Shown here: positions 60,376 to 64,000 of the stretch, piece after piece
Layout of the letters: each line of letters starts with the position of its first letter
Numbering within the stretch: position 1 is the first letter of the stretch
DNA from: Micrococcaceae bacterium RIT 802
Lineage (GTDB): Bacteria > Actinomycetota > Actinomycetes > Actinomycetales > Micrococcaceae
Length of the DNA: 64,000 nt
Assembly: GCA_016892645.1 (NCBI GenBank)
Contig: JAFEMX010000005.1
Coordinates: 147,548 to 211,547, forward strand
Direction of reading: 5' to 3'
The notes under the pieces: model-generated
Database searches by the model: none
What the model saw: the letters and a program-made list of their open reading frames with translations, nothing else
What the model was told of the DNA's origin: nothing
Program-made: the position numbers and the translations under genes

Positions 60376-61992
60376 TCAGGACCGCTGGTAGATCGTCCGG
60401 CCGCGACGCACGGTCCGCAAACATGTGGGCAGTTCCTCATCGAGCACCGGAAGCATCGGGGTTCCTGCCCGGGCATCAGTGCTCCACGATGAGACCCGTG
60501 CATCGGGGGTCTGGACTGCCAGTTCCGAAGCGGCCCAGATCGCAAACGTCGCCTCCGATCCGGGGACGAGCTGGCCGGCCAATGGATCCGGATCGCCAAA
60601 GGCCCGGTAGCCTGCCCGGGTGTGTGCCACGAAGGCAGCCCGCGCCGACACCCGGGCCGTCTCGGTGTGGTGTGCGAGGCATGCCCTCACCGTCGCCCAC
60701 GGACTGGTCGCCGTCACCGGGCTGTCGGACCCCAGGCAGACGGGCACACCGGCAGCCAGCAGCCGGCCCACCTCGTTCATCGCCGCAGAACGGTCCGCCC
60801 CCAGACGCTGCTCGTACTCGGCGCCGGGTCCGCCCCACATGGCGTCGAAGAGCGGTTGCATGGACACCGTGACCCCCAGGTCGAGCATGAAGGCGATGGC
60901 CTGCTCGTCGATCATCTCGGCATGCTCGATCCGGTGCCGTCCCCGTTGGATGGCAGCGGCGCCCAGGCGCTGCTCCGCCCTGCGGAAACCCGCCACCGCC
61001 TCGTCCATTCCGGCATCGCCGATGACATGGAACGCCGCCTGGATCCCCGCCTCGGTGCAGGCCTGGACATGCTTCGCGATCGTCTCGGCATCCAGGTAGA
61101 GCGTTCCCCGGCTGGAGGCATCGTCCGTGTAGGGAGCCCGGAGGTAGGCGGTCCGCGAGCCCAGGGACCCGTCGATGTTGAGGTCACCGCCGAGCCCGGC
61201 CATGCGGTCGCTGCCGAACCCCGCGAGCACTCCCCGTGCCTCGTCGGCCGAGGACACGGCCTGTGCCCAGTAGATCCGGACGGCCGGTAGGTCATCGCCC
61301 TCGGCGTCGAGCAGCGAGTTCAGTGCCGTGATGTCATCGCGGGTGCCGATGTGGGGTGCGCCCATTTCGGCGACCGCGGCGTACCCGTTGGAAGCCAGGT
61401 GCCGCAGGGCCAGGCGCTGGTAGCGCGTCCGTGATGCGGCGGTGAAGGCAAGCACCTGGGCGCGAACGCGGGTATGGGCATCACGGACGGCCAAGGGGCC
61501 CCCCTCCCAGCCGTCCAGCCCGTCGAGGCCGGCCTGCCGCGCCAGGGTGCGGTTGACGAGCCCGGAGTGGACATCGACACGGGTCAGGTAGACCTCCCGG
61601 CCCGGGGCCGCGTCTTCGAGTTCGTCGATGGTGGGGATGCGGCCCTCGGGCCACAGGCTTTCATCCCACCCCGAACCGACGATCGGCCCCGGTTCGGCGG
61701 CCGCCCGGTTCGCCACGGCCTCAAGCAATCCGGACAGCGAGGGGCAATCGGACAAGTCCAGCGAGGCCAAGGCAACACCGGTCTCGGTCAGGTGCGTATG
61801 CGAGTCCACGAAGGCCGGGGCAATGAGCGCGCCCTCCAGATCGACCACTTCCATGTTCGTGTCGAGGAGCGCCTCGGCCGCGGCCTCCTGGCCGACCCAG
61901 GCGACGGCGCCGCCATCGGTCAGCATGGCGGTGGCGAACGGATCGGCCGCACTGTAGATGGCTCCGTTGCGGTACATGACCAGTCCGGGCAT
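60376..61992 (-). CDS. YtcJ-like metal-dependent amidohydrolase
   Basis: A 538-residue Amidohydro_3 protein. The metal site HxH is in DSHTHLTETG (near residue 65), an aspartate typical of the fold is in LGSDSPVT, and a His is in FHVIGDAGMDEAV. YtcJ-type proteins hydrolyse amide or formamide bonds of unknown substrates; an N-substituted formamide deformylase is the best-known relative. The ATG at 61992 has AGGAAAGG upstream. It lies next to the helicase gene on the same strand. Confidence 0.88.
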   Translation of the reverse strand: MPGLVMYRNGAIYSAADPFATAMLTDGGAVAWVGQEAAAEALLDTNMEVVDLEGALIAPAFVDSHTHLTETGVALASLDLSDCPSLSGLLEAVANRAAAEPGPIVGSGWDESLWPEGRIPTIDELEDAAPGREVYLTRVDVHSGLVNRTLARQAGLDGLDGWEGGPLAVRDAHTRVRAQVLAFTAASRTRYQRLALRHLASNGYAAVAEMGAPHIGTRDDITALNSLLDAEGDDLPAVRIYWAQAVSSADEARGVLAGFGSDRMAGLGGDLNIDGSLGSRTAYLRAPYTDDASSRGTLYLDAETIAKHVQACTEAGIQAAFHVIGDAGMDEAVAGFRRAEQRLGAAAIQRGRHRIEHAEMIDEQAIAFMLDLGVTVSMQPLFDAMWGGPGAEYEQRLGADRSAAMNEVGRLLAAGVPVCLGSDSPVTATSPWATVRACLAHHTETARVSARAAFVAHTRAGYRAFGDPDPLAGQLVPGSEATFAIWAASELAVQTPDARVSSWSTDARAGTPMLPVLDEELPTCLRTVRRGRTIYQRS

Positions 61993-62081
61993 GTGTACTT
62001 CCTTTCCTGCAGGGGGCGACCGGTGGATCGCCGCACATTCGTGGGGGGCGCGGAGCCGGGCGCCGGCGGGGTCGCCGTGGG

Positions 62082-64000
62082 CTAATCGGCCACGCTGGAG
62101 TAGGCGACGACACCGCGGCGGATGGCGTCGACGGCTGCCCGGCACCGGCCGGCCAACACCGGCGGGAGATCCGGGACCTTGGCCAGCTGGTCCAGGGTGT
62201 CGATGACCTGTTTGGCCCACCGGACGAAGTCCCCGGCCGCGAGGTCGGTGCCACGCAGGCAGTCCTTCAGGTCCTTGCCGCGCGCCCAGTGGTACATCGG
62301 CCAGACCAGGCCCGAGTCCGGTTCACCGGTTTCCGGGAGCCGGTTGGCCACCTCCAGGTCGGTGAGTTCGGACCAGTTCTGCACGGCCACGGTCCAGGCG
62401 GCCTCGACGGCGCGGCTCGGCATCTTCGGATGCGCCCCGGAGGTCTCCCGTTTGGCCTGGTAGACCAGCGTGGTGACGAACCCCGCCAGTTCGGCTGCCG
62501 ACAGGGCGTCCATGCACCCCGATTCAAGGACCAGGGAGGTCAGCAGGTCGCGTTCACCGTAGATGCGCCGCAACCGGTTTCCGGCTGGCGTCGTCACCAG
62601 GACGCCCCCGTCCGTTCCCCCCTCGGGGCGGGCCAGGTAGCCGTAGTGCTGCAGGATGGAGCACACCCGGTCGAACGTCTTGGCGATGGTGTTCGTCCGG
62701 CCGGCGATCTGCCCGGATAAGCGGTCCGTTTCGGTCTTGAGCTTCCACCAGCGCTCGGCCCAGCGGGCGTGGTCCTCGCGTTCGCTGCATCCGTGGCAGG
62801 GATGGCGCTTGAGTTGGCGGCGCAGCTCGGTGATGCGTGCTTCCTGCTGGTTGGTGCCCGGGAAGTCGAAGCCCCCGGCACCGCGGCGCGGCGGGCGGTG
62901 TTCGTGCAAGGCGTTGCGCAGCGAGGCCGCGAGGTCCTTGCGTTCCTTGGGGGTGCGGCCGGTGAAGGACTTCGGGATCCGGATCCTCGAGATGACCTCG
63001 ACGGGCCCGTCGAGGTCCTGGACACCCACCCGGCGGATCTGCCGGTCCTCGGTGAGCACCGTCGGCCGCGGATCGCGCAGGGAATCCGCCAGGGCGATCA
63101 CCACGCTGCGGCCGAGCCGGCGCGGTCCGGGCACGTCGATGACGTCTCCGGGTACCAGCAACTCCAGGGACTGTTCGGCGGCGGAGCGGCGCATCCGGTG
63201 CGCGGTCCGGGAGGCGTCCTTCTCCGCCTGCGCGAGCTCGTGGCGGATGCGCGCGTATTCCTCGAAGTCACCCAGGTGGCAGGCCATCGATGCGGCGTAG
63301 CCGGCCATGGATTCCTCGCGGCTGCGGACCTGTCGGGCCAGCCCGACCACCGAGCGGTCTGCCTGGAACTGCGCGAACGAGGACTCCAGGATGCTCCGGG
63401 CCCGGCCCATGCCGAATTGCGAAGAGAGGTTCAGGGACATGTTGTAGGTGGGCCGGAAACTGGAGTTCAGCGGATAGGTGCGCTTGGACGCCAGCCCGGC
63501 GACGGCGGCCGGATCGGTGCCGGGCTGCCACAGGACCACGGCGTGGCCCTCCACGTCGATGCCGCGGCGTCCCGCGCGACCGGTCAGCTGAGTGTATTCA
63601 CCGGCGGAGATCGACACGTGGGATTCCCCGTTGAACTTCTCGAGCTTCTCCAGCACGACGGAGCGCGCGGGCATGTTCACCCCCAGGGCGAGGGTCTCGG
63701 TCGCGAAGACCGCCTTGACCAGCCCCTGGGCGAAGAGCTTCTCGACCACCTCCTTGAAGATCGGCAGCAGGCCGGCGTGGTGGGCGGCGAAGCCGCGCAG
63801 CAGGCCCTCGCGCCAGGCCCAGAATCCGATGACCTCCAGGTCATCCGGAGGGATCTCCTGGGCGACCGCGTCGATCTCCCGCTCGATCCTCGCGGATTCG
63901 GCCTCGGTGGTCAGGAAGAAGCCGGTGCGCACGCATTGGGCGACGGCGGCGTCGCACCCCTTGCGCGAGAAGATGAAGACGATGGCCGGCAGCAACCCCG
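62082..64000 (-). CDS. helY: HelY/Mtr4-like DEAD/DEAH box RNA helicase, 5' end cut
   Basis: A Ski2/Mtr4-type ATP-dependent helicase. The visible 640 residues start after the N-terminal Walker motifs and include motif V (ETLALGVNMPARSVV) and motif VI (YTQLTGRAGRRGID), the winged-helix part and the C-terminal DSHCT domain (YLARPEGGTD, AELAGFVTTLVYQAK, TWAVAVQNWSEL-like AAWTVAVQNWSELTDLE). The family is about 900 residues long, so the first 250 or so lie beyond base 64000. In Mycobacterium this gene sits beside the pup-proteasome cluster. Confidence 0.93.
   Translation of the reverse strand, partial: GLLPAIVFIFSRKGCDAAVAQCVRTGFFLTTEAESARIEREIDAVAQEIPPDDLEVIGFWAWREGLLRGFAAHHAGLLPIFKEVVEKLFAQGLVKAVFATETLALGVNMPARSVVLEKLEKFNGESHVSISAGEYTQLTGRAGRRGIDVEGHAVVLWQPGTDPAAVAGLASKRTYPLNSSFRPTYNMSLNLSSQFGMGRARSILESSFAQFQADRSVVGLARQVRSREESMAGYAASMACHLGDFEEYARIRHELAQAEKDASRTAHRMRRSAAEQSLELLVPGDVIDVPGPRRLGRSVVIALADSLRDPRPTVLTEDRQIRRVGVQDLDGPVEVISRIRIPKSFTGRTPKERKDLAASLRNALHEHRPPRRGAGGFDFPGTNQQEARITELRRQLKRHPCHGCSEREDHARWAERWWKLKTETDRLSGQIAGRTNTIAKTFDRVCSILQHYGYLARPEGGTDGGVLVTTPAGNRLRRIYGERDLLTSLVLESGCMDALSAAELAGFVTTLVYQAKRETSGAHPKMPSRAVEAAWTVAVQNWSELTDLEVANRLPETGEPDSGLVWPMYHWARGKDLKDCLRGTDLAAGDFVRWAKQVIDTLDQLAKVPDLPPVLAGRCRAAVDAIRRGVVAYSSVAD

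Overview
The window is high-GC DNA, densely coded on both strands. It looks like the chromosome of an actinobacterium close to Arthrobacter and other Micrococcaceae. The evidence is GC-rich codon use, RbpA, an actinobacterial cytochrome bc1-aa3 branch (with ctaF and a diheme QcrC), CIRCE/HrcA control, DUF3043/DUF3054/DUF3097 proteins, a rpsT-MazF-like-lepA arrangement, and many genes whose start codon sits six bases after a TANNNT box. The taxonomic placement is inference; no rRNA gene is present.

Layout. 1-9.5 kb: 3' end of glpK, a Leu-codon leader with an intrinsic terminator ahead of leuS, degV, comEA-comEC, holA and convergent rpsT. 9.7-19.2 kb: a MazF/PemK-like gene broken by an in-frame TGA, lepA, hemW, DUF4870 and DUF3097 genes, CIRCE-hrcA-dnaJ-rsmE, and a GerMN/Gmad2 lipoprotein. 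19.4-27.1 kb: phoH-ybeY-CNNM/CBS-era, then leuA behind a second Leu-rich leader peptide, then recO and uppS. 27.1-31.9 kb: alpha/beta hydrolase, pyrD, DUF3043, M20 peptidase, erpA. 32.1-40.6 kb: the respiratory block ctaC-ctaD-ctaF (+) and ctaE-qcrC-qcrA-qcrB (-), with a GntR regulator between them. 40.7-46.2 kb: trpD, an AsnC-type effector domain, DUF3054, an AAA ATPase, a FabF-like synthase, and an ArsR/AHSA1 pair with an operator over its start codon. 46.2-51.1 kb: an accessory segment of visibly lower GC. It holds an Idh/MocA oxidoreductase, a transposase fragment, an M19 dipeptidase, and the wreck of a TniB-TniQ transposition module. 51.1-64 kb: GNAT, a small membrane protein, zapE, def, an S9 peptidase, an RlmA-like methyltransferase, nfeD/SPFH, rbpA, a Ppm1-like mannosyltransferase, a YtcJ-like amidohydrolase and a truncated HelY helicase.

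How it works together. Most of the window is housekeeping: tRNA charging, ribosome maturation and recycling, DNA uptake and replication, membrane-lipid precursors, aerobic respiration and amino-acid synthesis. The most interesting material is regulatory. leuS and leuA each carry what looks like a leaderless leader peptide built on rare Leu codons (CTA/CTT). The leuS one is followed by an intrinsic terminator; the leuA one by competing pairings that reach the Shine-Dalgarno region. Leucine supply would then control both leucine synthesis and leucine charging. No clear intact defence system, CRISPR array, tRNA or rRNA gene was seen.
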